64,000 bases of DNA from DATAOG01 sp963757395 (GTDB taxonomy: Bacteria; Pseudomonadota; Alphaproteobacteria; Geminicoccales; Geminicoccaceae), in the NCBI GenBank assembly GCA_963757395.1, contig CAVWRK010000010.1, positions 372,001 to 436,000 of the forward strand, in the 5' to 3' direction. The notes below the pieces were generated by a model that ran no database searches, was not told the DNA's origin, and saw only the letters and a list, made by a program, of their open reading frames with translations. The translations under genes and the position numbers were made by a program. Positions 51,479-60,088 of this stretch are shown here, piece after piece (within the stretch, counting starts at the first letter, position 1; the number at the start of each line of letters is the position of its first letter).

Positions 51479-53174
51479 TCAGGCGACCCACTCCGAGACC
51501 GGGGCGCGCGCCTCGTGCAGCGGCTGGGTGACCACGTCGACCAGCGTCGGGCCGTCGCTGGCGAGCGCCTTGGCGAGCGCCGGCTGCAGATCGGCCGGGT
51601 CCTCGACCCGCCAGCTCTTGATGCCGTAGGCCTCGGCGATCCGGGCGTGCTGGCCCGGCGAGAAGTCGACCGAGAAGTAGCGGCCCTGGAACCCGGTCCG
51701 CTGGCCGGCCTTGATCCAGCCGAAGGTGGCGTTGGCGATCACCACCATCGTGATCGGCAGGCCGAGCCGGGCGACCGTCTCGAGCTCGCCGGAGGCAAAG
51801 CCGAAGCTGCCGTCGCCCATGACCGCGACGCAAGGCGCCTCCGGCCGGCCGATCTTGGCCCCGACCGCCGCCGGCAGGGCGTAACCAAGCGCGCCATGCG
51901 CCCGGTTGCTGATGAACTGGCGGCCGGTCTTGCGCTGCTGGTAGTAGGCCGAGAAATAGGGACATGGGGTGCCGGCATCGGCCACGATCACTGCCTCTGC
52001 CGGCAACAGCGCCTGCAGCGTCGCGACGATCCGCTCCGGGCGGATCGGCACCTCGTCCGAGCGCGCGAGCTCCTCGAAGGCCGCGAACTTTTCCGACCTG
52101 GCCAGCGTCACCGCCCTACGGTCGAGACTGCGGCGGGGCGGAGCGTCGATCCGCCCGGCAATCTCGTCGCGAAGCGCTGCCAGTGCCAGGCGGGCATCGC
52201 CGGCCACGGCGGCCTCGGTCGGATAGTTGGCGCCGATCACGGCCGGGTCGACGTCGATGTGCACGACCCGGACCCGGCCGGGCGCCGGATGACGCCAGCG
52301 CTCGGTCGTGACCGAGCCCGCCCGGCAGCCGACGAACACCACCAGATCCGCCCGATCGACCAGCGCCCGGGTCGGCTTGGTGCCGCCGTTGCTGCCGACC
52401 ACGCCGACCGCCAGCGGATGGTCCTCGGCAATACAGCCCTGGCCGCTGATCGTGGTCGCGACCGGCGCTTCCAGCAGCTCCGCGAGCGCTTCGAGCTCGG
52501 CCTCGGCGCCGGCGATCACCGGCCCGCCGCCGCAGATGAAGAGCGGCCTTTCGGCATCGAGGATCGCATCGGCCGCGGCCGCGATCGCGGCTGGCTCGGC
52601 GGCGGTCCGCCGCGCCGGGAACACGCCGAGCGCCGGATCGGCGTGCACGTCCGCCTCGTCGACCGGCGCCCGCTGGACGTCGAACGGCAGGCCGATGTGC
52701 GCCGCCCCCGGCCGGCCGGTGGTCATGTGACGAAAGGCGGCGCGCAGCGACCTCCGGAACCTTGGCCGCCTGGTCGATCACCCGGTTCCACTTGGTCAGC
52801 GGCCGGAACAGCGCCTCCTGGTCGAGCTCGGTCAGCACGTAGCGGCCGCGCGAGCCGACCGCGATGTCGGTGGTCACCGCGAGCACCGGGATCGAGGATT
52901 CGTTGGCCTCGACCACGCCCGGCAGGATGTAGGTGGCACCACCCCCGCTCGGCCCCTCGCAGACCCCGACCCGGCCGGTGACCCGGGCATAGGCATCCGC
53001 CATGTAGGCGGCCGAGCGCTCGTCGCGCGCCAGGATGTGCGTGATGCCATGGTCGAGGCGGTAGAGCGCGTCGTAGAGCGGCAGGCTGGTGTCGCCGCAG
53101 AGGCCGAAGACGTGGGTGACGCCGTGCAGCTGCAGCATGCGCACGAACGCCTCGGCGCCCGAGAGCTGGTTCAT
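51479..53174 (-). CDS. Thiamine-diphosphate enzyme, acetolactate-synthase-like (one apparent +1 frameshift)
   Basis: N-terminal part (frame from 53174): MNQLSGAEAFVRMLQLHGVT, HVFGLCGDTSLPLYDAL and ARDERSAAYMADAYARVTGR, with the cofactor-activating Glu in DERSA. The C-terminal part in another frame has the ThDP motif VMGDGSFGFASGELETVARL followed by VVIANATFGWIKAG. An extra G near 52750 breaks VPEV-LRAAFRHMTTGRPG; deleting it gives 565 codons, normal for the family. It could be an acetolactate synthase, sulfoacetaldehyde acetyltransferase or benzoylformate-decarboxylase relative. It is in tandem with a racemase-like gene. Confidence 0.83.
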
Positions 53175-53257
53175 CAGGGGTCTCCCTCGCTCACCCTTGG
53201 AAAGCTAGCGCGCCACGCCGGTCTGGCGCAAACTCCCTTGTCAGCGGGAGGCTCTTC

Positions 53258-54532
53258 ATGAAGCTTTCGTCCTACGAGCAGGCGATGCTGGACGGCGAGC
53301 ACGGCGAGGCGAGGCGGATCGCGATCGCCGGCCTCGTCCAGCTCGGCGATGCGTTCGGCGCTGTGGACATGGTCGAGATCGGCTACGCCCACATCCATGC
53401 CGGCATGGCGCTCTATCTGCACGACGTCGAGCTGATGGAGGAGCTCGCGGACATCGGCGCCCGCATGGCGGTGCCGGCGTCCGCCAACATCGCCAATGCC
53501 GACATGGCCAACTGGCGCCAGACCGGCGCGCCCGAGACGCTGGTCCGCCTGCAGCGGCGTGCCGAGGTCGCGCACCAAAAGCTCGGCAGCGCCTGCAGCT
53601 TCACCTGCACGCCCTACTGGGCGGGCCACTGGCCGACCTGGAACACCCACATGACCTCGATCGAATCGACGGTCACGGTTTTTTGTAACTCGGTCCTGGG
53701 GGCGAGGTCGAACCGGGATGGCTTCTTCGCGGTCTACGCCGGCATCACCGGGCGTTATCCCCGGTTTGGCTACCATCTGGACGCCAACCGGCGCGGCACG
53801 CACCGGGTGCGGGTCGAGACCCCGCTCGAGACGGTCAGCGACTTCAGCGCGCTCGGCTTCCACGTCGGCCGCCTGGTCGGCGACGGCGTGCCGGTGTTCG
53901 AAGGTTTTCCGCATCGCCCGAGCCTGGACGAGCTGGACGCGCTCGGCGCCACGCTCGCGACCGGGGGCGGGGTCGCGCTGTTCATCGTCCCGGGCGTCAC
54001 GCCGCCGTTCGCCGACCTCGGCCACGCGTTCGCGGGCGCCGTGCCGGCCGAGGCGATCGTCGCGAGGCGGACCGACCTCGAAGCCATCTACGATCACTTC
54101 ACGACCGGCGATGGCGGCTTCGATCTGGTCCACGTCGGCTGCCCGCACGCGTCGTTCGAGGAGATGAAGGGCTACGCCCGGCTGCTGGAGGGCAAGCGCG
54201 TCAAGGACGGCGTCGAGCTCTGGGTCACGACCAGCCGGCAGGTCCGCCAGATGGCGGCGGACGCCGGCATCGTCGGGACGATCGAGCGCGCGGGCGGCAA
54301 GGTGATCTCCGATACCTGCCCGATGTCCTGCCATTTCGCGCGCACGACCTCGCCCGACCCGGCCCTCGGGGTCGAGCCGCCGACCTTGCGCGCGATCGTG
54401 GTCGACAGCGCCAAGCAGGCGAAGTACGTGCGCGACATGATCCGCTGCGACACGCTTCTGACCAGCACCGAGCGGGCGATCGAGACCGCGCTCGAGGGCG
54501 CGTTCCGGCCGCGCTTCGGGGATCAGCGGTGA
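53258..54532 (+). CDS. Aconitase X catalytic (large) subunit; cis-3-hydroxy-L-proline dehydratase type
   Basis: A 424-residue DUF521 protein: MKLSSYEQAMLDGEHGEARR, DMVEIGYAHIHAGM, ACSFTCTPYWAGHWPTWNTH (Fe-S ligand-type Cys), SNRDGFFAVYAGITGRYPRF, and ISDTCPMSCHFARTTSPDPA with further cysteines. Split aconitase X enzymes in bacteria are known as cis-3-hydroxy-L-proline dehydratases, giving pyrroline-2-carboxylate. The GGAGG lies 8 bases before ATG 53258. It overlaps the small subunit gene by 4 bases. Adjacent hydroxyproline-dehydrogenase-like genes support a hydroxyproline or related imino-acid pathway. Confidence 0.9.
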   Translation: MKLSSYEQAMLDGEHGEARRIAIAGLVQLGDAFGAVDMVEIGYAHIHAGMALYLHDVELMEELADIGARMAVPASANIANADMANWRQTGAPETLVRLQRRAEVAHQKLGSACSFTCTPYWAGHWPTWNTHMTSIESTVTVFCNSVLGARSNRDGFFAVYAGITGRYPRFGYHLDANRRGTHRVRVETPLETVSDFSALGFHVGRLVGDGVPVFEGFPHRPSLDELDALGATLATGGGVALFIVPGVTPPFADLGHAFAGAVPAEAIVARRTDLEAIYDHFTTGDGGFDLVHVGCPHASFEEMKGYARLLEGKRVKDGVELWVTTSRQVRQMAADAGIVGTIERAGGKVISDTCPMSCHFARTTSPDPALGVEPPTLRAIVVDSAKQAKYVRDMIRCDTLLTSTERAIETALEGAFRPRFGDQR

Positions 54533-54942
54533 GCGCGCCGCGGACCATCCGCGGCCGCGGCATCGTTCAGGGCCGGGCAGCCGGCCCGGCGCTGGTCGCC
54601 AAGGAGCCGATCTCGTTCCTCGGCGACGTCGACATCCGGACCGGCACGATCGTCGGCGATCTGCCGAGCGTCCGCGGCCAGAGCCTGGCCGGCAAGGTTT
54701 TGCTGTTTCCGGCCAGCATGGGCTCGGCCGGCGCCTGGCGGTTCCTGCACCAGCTCTACCAGCACGGCACCCACCCGGTCGCGCTGGTCTGCCGCGACCT
54801 GCCCGATCCCTCGGTCGTCCAGGGCGCGATCCTGGCCGGGATTCCGATCGTCTGCGCGCCCGAGGAGGACGTGCTGAGCACGATCGAGGGCGGCACCAGG
54901 CTCGAGGTCGACGGCAGCGGGCTGATCCTGGTCGGCGCCTGA
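54529..54942 (+). CDS. Aconitase X swivel (small) subunit
   Basis: A 137-residue DUF126 protein. PRTIRGRGIVQGRAAGPALV begins the swivel domain; GKVLLFPASMGSAGAWRFLH carries the conserved serine-rich loop P-x-x-x-GS-x-x, and IVCAPEEDVLSTIEGGTRLE ends it. It closes over the active site of the large subunit encoded just before, with GTGA overlap for coupled translation. The stop at 54942 directly meets the stop of the convergent dehydrogenase gene, leaving no intergenic space. Confidence 0.9.
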   Translation: MSAPRTIRGRGIVQGRAAGPALVAKEPISFLGDVDIRTGTIVGDLPSVRGQSLAGKVLLFPASMGSAGAWRFLHQLYQHGTHPVALVCRDLPDPSVVQGAILAGIPIVCAPEEDVLSTIEGGTRLEVDGSGLILVGA

Positions 54943-56673
54943 TCAAGGCCCCGGAGATGGGTCGCCGAGGTCCAGGCCGGCGAAGGCCTTGAGCGGCACC
55001 GGGCGGAGCGGCACGCGCACGGTCGGCAGGGGCAGCGTCTCGACCGGCCGGCCGGCGGCGGCTGCGGCCAGATGCAGGACCGCAGGCGCGCAGGTCCGGC
55101 CCTGGCAGAGACCCATGCCGGCGCGGGTCCCGAGCTTGAGCGCGCGCGGCAGCGTGAGCCCGGCGGCGAACGCCCCCTCGAGCTCGCTCCGCAAGACGTC
55201 CTCGCAGCGGCAGACGACCGTGTCGCTGTTTGCGAGCTCGAAGATCGCCGGCCGCAGCGCCGACCAGGCGGCGAGCGCGTCGCGGAACGGCTGCAGGCGC
55301 CGGATCTGCCGTTCGGCCTCGGTGCGCTGTCGCGCCAGCCGGCCGCGGGCGCCGATGCCGAGGCGGGTCGCGACCGCATGGGCGACGATCCGGCCCTCGG
55401 CGAGCGCCACCAGGGCCCCGCGCACGCCGCCGGCATCGCCCGCGACGAACAGGTTTGGAACGCTGCTCTCGAGATCGCCTGAGCGCTCCGGATGCCAGCC
55501 GCCGAGCGCCGGCGCGTAGCGCTCGGCGCCGCCGGCCAGCTGCGTGAGCTCGAGGTTGGGCCGCAACCCGAAACTGAGGCCGACGACATCGGCCGTGATC
55601 TGCCAGCTCCGGCCGTCGGTCCGCCGCCAGTCGCGGTCCAGGGGCGCCACGGTGACCGCCTCGACCTCGTCGGTCCCGGCGATCGCGACGACCGCGTGCC
55701 GATGCAGCACGGGAATCCCGCGCCGCCCGAGCGCGAGGCGCCAGCCGAGGCCGCGCATCAACTGTCCGGGGGCGCTGGCGAGACCCCGGAGCTGCGCCGG
55801 CGTCGGCCGGCCGGCGGCATCGATCACGGCGGCGATCTCGACGCCGGTGGCCGCGAGCTGGGCCGCGACCAGGTAGAGCAGCGGCCCGGCGCCGCCGAGC
55901 ACGACCCGCCCGCCCGGGACCACGCCGCCGGCTTTGAGGAGGACCTGCAGCCCGCCAAGGGTGAAGACCCCGGGCAGCGTCCAGCCGGGGACCGGCACCG
56001 CCACCTCGAGCGCGCCGGTGGCGACGATCAGGGCCGCGGCCGTCTGCTCCTCGATGACGCCGCTCGCCTCGTCGAACAGCCAGAGCCGCCGGCCCTCGTG
56101 CACCGCGACCACCTGCACGCCCGGCCGATGCCTGATCAGGTCAGGATGCGCCGCCAGGCCCGTCCGCAGGCGATCCCCGCGCGGATCTTTTGCCGGATAG
56201 GCGGGCGGTACGTTGCCGGGCGGAGTGCGAAAAATCTGGCCGCCGGCCGCCGGCTGGTCGTCGAGCAGCGTCGATGGGATCTCGGCCTCGGCGAGCGCCT
56301 GCGCGGCCGCGGCCCCCGCAGGACCGGCGCCGACGATCACGACGCCGGCCGGGCTCACGCGGTCCGCTCCGGCCGAGCGGCCGGCGCCGAGCGCGATCCG
56401 CATGCCGGCGCGCACGACCAGCCGGCAGGTACGCTGCGGCCGCCCGTCGACCTCGGCGACGCACTCGAAGCAGCTGCCCATCAGGCAGAACGGCCCGCGC
56501 GGCGCGCTGAGATGGAGCGAGCGGCCGGTCGCCGCGCGCCCGCGCGCGAGCAGGGCCGCGGCCAGCATCATCCCCGCCGGCAGATCGATCGCGGCGCCGT
56601 CGAGCACCACCGTTACGGTCACCGGCGGTACGCTCGCGGGCGCTGCTGGCAGCGGGCGGAACAAAACACTCAT
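54943..56673 (-). CDS. FAD/NAD(P) oxidoreductase with 2Fe-2S domains (hydroxyproline dehydrogenase alpha/gamma-like fusion)
   Basis: A 576-residue protein. The N-terminus (1-95) is a small 2Fe-2S domain with C63, C68, C71 and C83 (FCLMGSCFECVAE, RTC), normally a separate gamma subunit. Then FAD-binding GVVIVGAGPAGAAAAQALAE (about 110-129), VFTLGGLQVLLKAG, and NLFVAGDAGGVRGALVALAE. The C-terminus has a BFD-like Cys cluster VVCRCEDV and GMGLCQGRTCAPA. This equals the alpha subunit of D-hydroxyproline/octopine/opine-type dehydrogenases with the gamma subunit fused. Its beta-like partner begins divergently at 57470. Confidence 0.87.
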   Translation of the reverse strand: MSVLFRPLPAAPASVPPVTVTVVLDGAAIDLPAGMMLAAALLARGRAATGRSLHLSAPRGPFCLMGSCFECVAEVDGRPQRTCRLVVRAGMRIALGAGRSAGADRVSPAGVVIVGAGPAGAAAAQALAEAEIPSTLLDDQPAAGGQIFRTPPGNVPPAYPAKDPRGDRLRTGLAAHPDLIRHRPGVQVVAVHEGRRLWLFDEASGVIEEQTAAALIVATGALEVAVPVPGWTLPGVFTLGGLQVLLKAGGVVPGGRVVLGGAGPLLYLVAAQLAATGVEIAAVIDAAGRPTPAQLRGLASAPGQLMRGLGWRLALGRRGIPVLHRHAVVAIAGTDEVEAVTVAPLDRDWRRTDGRSWQITADVVGLSFGLRPNLELTQLAGGAERYAPALGGWHPERSGDLESSVPNLFVAGDAGGVRGALVALAEGRIVAHAVATRLGIGARGRLARQRTEAERQIRRLQPFRDALAAWSALRPAIFELANSDTVVCRCEDVLRSELEGAFAAGLTLPRALKLGTRAGMGLCQGRTCAPAVLHLAAAAAGRPVETLPLPTVRVPLRPVPLKAFAGLDLGDPSPGP

Positions 56674-56803
56674 CTTGACTGTTCATAAATCCGCGAGGTT
56701 GGTCACGGGCGCCGTCGAGCCGATCAACTCCGGCCGCCGATTGCGGTATGGCGCTCGACTCCGACCTGTACCACGACGACAGCTCGAAGGATGCTAGCGC
56801 CGT

Positions 56804-57469
56804 ATGGCGTTCCGGCAAATGGGTTGGTGCTCTGGTCTCTGCGCGCTGGCGCTGCTGCCGGCGCTGGCGGTCGGCGCGCAGGCCGAGCCGGTCCAGCTCG
56901 CGGCCTTGACGCTTTGGGGCGATAACGATCGCGACGGCGCGCCGCTCGACAACGCGCTCGACTGCCTGGCGCTGAATGTCTACTGGGAGGCGCGCGCGGA
57001 GCCCCGCCTCGGGCAGATCGCGGTCGCCGCCGTGACCCTGAACCGGGTCGCCGATCCGGCCTTCCCGGACACGGTCTGCGCCGTGGTCCGGCAGGGCGAG
57101 GAGCGCGGCCGCAATCTCTGCCAGTTCTCGTGGCACTGCGACGGGCTCGACGACCGGCCGCGCAACCCCGCGGCCTGGCTCCGCTCGCTTGGAATCGCGG
57201 GCCTCGCGCTCAACGGGCGGCTGCCCGATCCCACCAACGGCGCGCTCTGGTTCCACTCCGACCAGGTCCACCCCAACTGGCCCGAGCTGACCCCGGTCGC
57301 CAAGATCGGCAGCCATATCTTCTTCCGGACAGCATCGCACACCGAGCGGGCGGCGGCGGTGGCCGAGCGCCGCGATCGACCGGCGCCGACCATCGATCCC
57401 GTCGCGACGGTCGAGCGTCCGCGCGCCGAACCGCTTGTGCCGGTGGATGCTGCCGGCGAGGATGGCCGG
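56804..57469 (+). CDS. SleB-type cell wall hydrolase, open into the next gene
   Basis: An exported protein of about 222 residues: signal peptide MAFRQMGWCSGLCALALLPA ending VGAQA, then a SleB-like hydrolase domain DCLALNVYWEARAEPRLGQI, AVAAVTLNRVADPAFPDTVC, LCQFSWHCDGLDDRPRNPAA, NGALWFHSDQVHPNWPEL. The E in YWEARAEP is the expected catalytic residue of this lytic group. No stop codon separates it from the FAD oxidoreductase that starts at 57470. The tail (residues 185-222) is unstructured and charged. A loss of the stop or a sequencing error seems more likely than a designed fusion, because one half is periplasmic and the other cytosolic. Confidence 0.8.
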
Positions 57470-58672
57470 ATGGCGACCATCGAGACGGATCTGGCGGTGC
57501 TCGGCTGCGGCGTGATCGGCTCGTCCTGCGCCTATCAGGCGGCGCGGCGCGGGCTCAAGGTCGCGATGATCGACGCCCAGATGCCGACCGCCGGCACGTC
57601 GGGCGCCTGCGACGGCTATGTCGCGGTGTCGTCCAAGAAGCCCGGGCTGATGATGGCGTTGGCGGCCGCCAGCCAGGGCGTCTTCCAGTCGCTGACCAAG
57701 GAGCTCAAGGTCGGCTTCGAGTACGACCCGGCGGGGGGTCTTTTGCTGTGCGAGGACGAGGCGCTGCGCGACCAGGTCCTGCCCCAGGTCGAGGCGGTGC
57801 GCGCGGCCGGCGTCGAGATGCCGTTCCTCGAGCGCAGGCAGATGCTCGCGCTCGAGCCCGAGCTCAGCCCCGGGCTGTTCGGCGCCTACCACATCCCGTC
57901 CGAGGCGGTCGTCAATCCCTATCGTTTGAACCTCGCCCTGGTCGACGGCGCGATCGCCGAGGGCGCGCGGCCGCTCTGGCAGACCCGACCGCTCGGCTTC
58001 GAGGTCGCGGGTGGCCAGATCCGATCGATGGCGACCACCGCCGGCAGCCTGCGCGCCGAGCAGTATCTGATCAGCGCCGGCGTCTGGAGCGGCGAGCTCG
58101 GGGCCAAGCTCGGGCTCGAGATCCCGGTGGTGCCGCGGCGCGGCGAGATCGTGGTCACCGAGCGCGGCGCCGCGCTCGCCCGGCACTATCTGCAGTCGGC
58201 CAAATACATCGCCGCCAAGGCCGCGCCGATTGCGAGCGGGGCCGCCCTCGACCTGCCGACCCGGCTCGGCCACGGCTTCGTGCTCGAGGTCAACGCCGAA
58301 GGCCAGTGCATCATCGGCAGCACCCGCGCCTTTGCCGGCTTCGATCGCCGGACCACGGCAGAGGGCGTCGCAGTGATCATCCAGGAGGCGCTCGCGCGCG
58401 TGCCGGCGCTCGCCAACGCCCGGATGCTGCGCGCCTTCGCCGGCCTTCGCCCCTACGTGCCCGACGGCAGACCGATCATCGGCCGCAGCGGCACGATCGA
58501 CAATCTGCTGGTCGCGACCGGCACCGAGGGCGACGGCATCTGCCTGTCGGCGATCACCGGCCAGCTGATCGCGGACCTCGCCACCGGCCGCAAGCCCGCC
58601 TTCGACATCGCACCGCTCACCCCCGACCGCTTCGCCCCGGCCATCCCCGGCATCGCCGCCAAGGCAAGCTGA
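57470..58672 (+). CDS. FAD-dependent oxidoreductase (hydroxyproline dehydrogenase beta subunit-like)
   Basis: About 400 residues in DAO fold: MATIETDLAVLGCGVIGSSC (FAD site GCGVIGSS), ALVDGAIAEGARPLWQTRPL, VPRRGEIVVTERG, and LRAFAGLRPYVPDGRPIIGR with NLLVATGTEGDGICLSAITG as the closing FAD block. It matches beta subunits of D-hydroxyproline and related amino-acid dehydrogenases that pair with the alpha/gamma-type protein encoded at 54943-56673. ATG 57470 fits the family start; GGCGAGGA precedes it. The upstream hydrolase frame is continuous with it, so a fused 622-residue product cannot be excluded. Confidence 0.85.
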   Translation: MATIETDLAVLGCGVIGSSCAYQAARRGLKVAMIDAQMPTAGTSGACDGYVAVSSKKPGLMMALAAASQGVFQSLTKELKVGFEYDPAGGLLLCEDEALRDQVLPQVEAVRAAGVEMPFLERRQMLALEPELSPGLFGAYHIPSEAVVNPYRLNLALVDGAIAEGARPLWQTRPLGFEVAGGQIRSMATTAGSLRAEQYLISAGVWSGELGAKLGLEIPVVPRRGEIVVTERGAALARHYLQSAKYIAAKAAPIASGAALDLPTRLGHGFVLEVNAEGQCIIGSTRAFAGFDRRTTAEGVAVIIQEALARVPALANARMLRAFAGLRPYVPDGRPIIGRSGTIDNLLVATGTEGDGICLSAITGQLIADLATGRKPAFDIAPLTPDRFAPAIPGIAAKAS

Positions 58673-58775
58673 TCCGGCGCGCAGCCACGCCCCGCCTCGA
58701 GCAGACGCGCCACCTCCTCGGGGCTCAAGACGACTGGGGGGAGGGCGGACCCAGAGCCGCCGCCAGACGCCAGCT

Positions 58776-58858
58776 CCTCACTGACGCACTCACCTCACGC
58801 GCTCACTGACGCTCACTGACGCACTCACTGACGCGCTCACTCGACGCGCTCGCTCATT
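58776..58858. repeat. Short tandem repeats (GC[A/G]CTCACTGAC unit)
   Basis: Five to six imperfect 10-12 base units of the type GCGCTCACTGAC or GCACTCACTGAC follow one another. They lie between the end of the FAD oxidoreductase gene and the convergent 2-oxoacid oxidoreductase operon. No coding sense; a slippage-prone tract. Confidence 0.7.
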
Positions 58859-58977
58859 CACCCACGTACACTTCTGTCCTTCAGGACTTCGATCGTCGGC
58901 GCGCGCCCTGAACGTCCGCGGTCAGCCGGTTCAACCGGACAAGGAGTCCCACGGTCGCATGGACCACCCGGCCCAAG

Positions 58978-59010
58978 GGTTAACGGCCGACGGTTAACGT
59001 TCGGTTAACG
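58978..59010. repeat. Three GGTTAACG repeats
   Basis: GGTTAACG at 58978-58985, 58992-58999 and 59003-59010, each with the palindromic core GTTAAC. The surroundings 58860-59174 hold no gene that I can support; both flanking genes end here, so promoter function is unlikely. Possibly a binding cluster or a termination/attachment-type site. Confidence 0.5.
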
Positions 59011-59174
59011 GGCGCGGGCGCGAACCCCGCGGTTTTGCCGATCGTGACGGAGCGTTGACCATTGCCCTTTTGGGCTTGATTCGGGCGCGTCCGTGCGACC
59101 GTGGGAACTCCGTTCGCCGAAGCCGACCGGCCGCACCAGCCGGCCCGCGCGCTCGGGCCGGGCCGCGCGCTCGC

Positions 59175-60062
59175 CTACGCCACCTGGGCCGGCTCGATGA
59201 ACGGCTTGCCGCCGGCGGCCCGGATCGTCTCGTCCATGGCATCGCCAAGGGTCGGGCGCGGGTTGCGGTAGAGCACGCCGAGTGCTGGCGTGTTGGTGTC
59301 CATGGCCTCGGCCATCGCCGCCATCAGGTTGCTCGAATCGTGCTCTGCGGGCAGATGGCGGACCTGCATGCCGAGGTTCTGATAGGTCTTGCTGGTCTTG
59401 TCGAAGGTGACGCAGGGCGAGAGGATGTGCAGGTACGAAAAGCCGCGATGACCGAGCGAGAGCGCGATCATGTCGGTCAGATGATGGGGCTCGCCGGCAT
59501 ACGCCTGGCCGACCCAGCTGGCGCCGTAGGCGAGCAGCATCATCAAGGGGTTGAGCGGCATGTCGCGGTTCTCATACGGGCTCGACTTGGTCTTGAAGCC
59601 CATGACCGAGGTCGGCGAGACCTGGCCCTTGGTCAGGCCGTAGATGCCGTTGTCGAACAGCAGATAGGTGATGTCGACGTTGCGTCTGGCGGCATGCGGG
59701 ATGTGGCCGCCGCCGATCGCGAAGCCGTCGCCGTCGCCGCCGATCGCGATCACCGTGAGCTTGTCGTTGGCGAGCTTGATGCCGGTCGCGACCGGCAGCG
59801 TCCGCCCGTGCAGGGTGTGGAAGCCGTAGGTGTCCATGAAGAACGGGAAGCGCGAGGCGCAGCCGATCCCGGACACGATCACCGCGTCCTTGTGGGCGAC
59901 CTCGAGCCGGTTGAGGGCGAGCGCCAGGCCCTCGGTCATGCTGAAGTAGCCGCAGCCCGGACACCAGGTCGGCAGCGACTTCGAGCGGTAGGCCAGGCGG
60001 CCGGTACCCTCGATCTCCTTGAGCTTTTCCTCGAGATAGATGGGCTCGCGCAGCTCGGCCAT
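59175..60062 (-). CDS. 2-oxoacid:ferredoxin oxidoreductase beta subunit
   Basis: A 295-residue ThDP-binding subunit: LPTWCPGCGYFSMTEGLALA (Fe-S-type Cys pair), VSGIGCASRFPFFMDTYGFH, LHGRTLPVATGIKLAND, and the ThDP motif VIAIGGDGDGFAIGGGHIPH followed by LLFDNGIYGLTKGQVSPTS. It resembles KorB-like subunits for 2-oxoglutarate or other 2-oxoacids. ATG 60062 is preferred over the longer frame to 60347; GAGAGGAAC precedes it. It is downstream of the alpha subunit gene by 26 bases in the same operon. It catalyses CoA-dependent oxidative decarboxylation with reduction of ferredoxin or an NAD(P)-linked partner. Confidence 0.92.
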   Translation of the reverse strand: MAELREPIYLEEKLKEIEGTGRLAYRSKSLPTWCPGCGYFSMTEGLALALNRLEVAHKDAVIVSGIGCASRFPFFMDTYGFHTLHGRTLPVATGIKLANDKLTVIAIGGDGDGFAIGGGHIPHAARRNVDITYLLFDNGIYGLTKGQVSPTSVMGFKTKSSPYENRDMPLNPLMMLLAYGASWVGQAYAGEPHHLTDMIALSLGHRGFSYLHILSPCVTFDKTSKTYQNLGMQVRHLPAEHDSSNLMAAMAEAMDTNTPALGVLYRNPRPTLGDAMDETIRAAGGKPFIEPAQVA

Positions 60063-60088
60063 GGGAGCGGTTCCTCTCGTGGGAAAAT

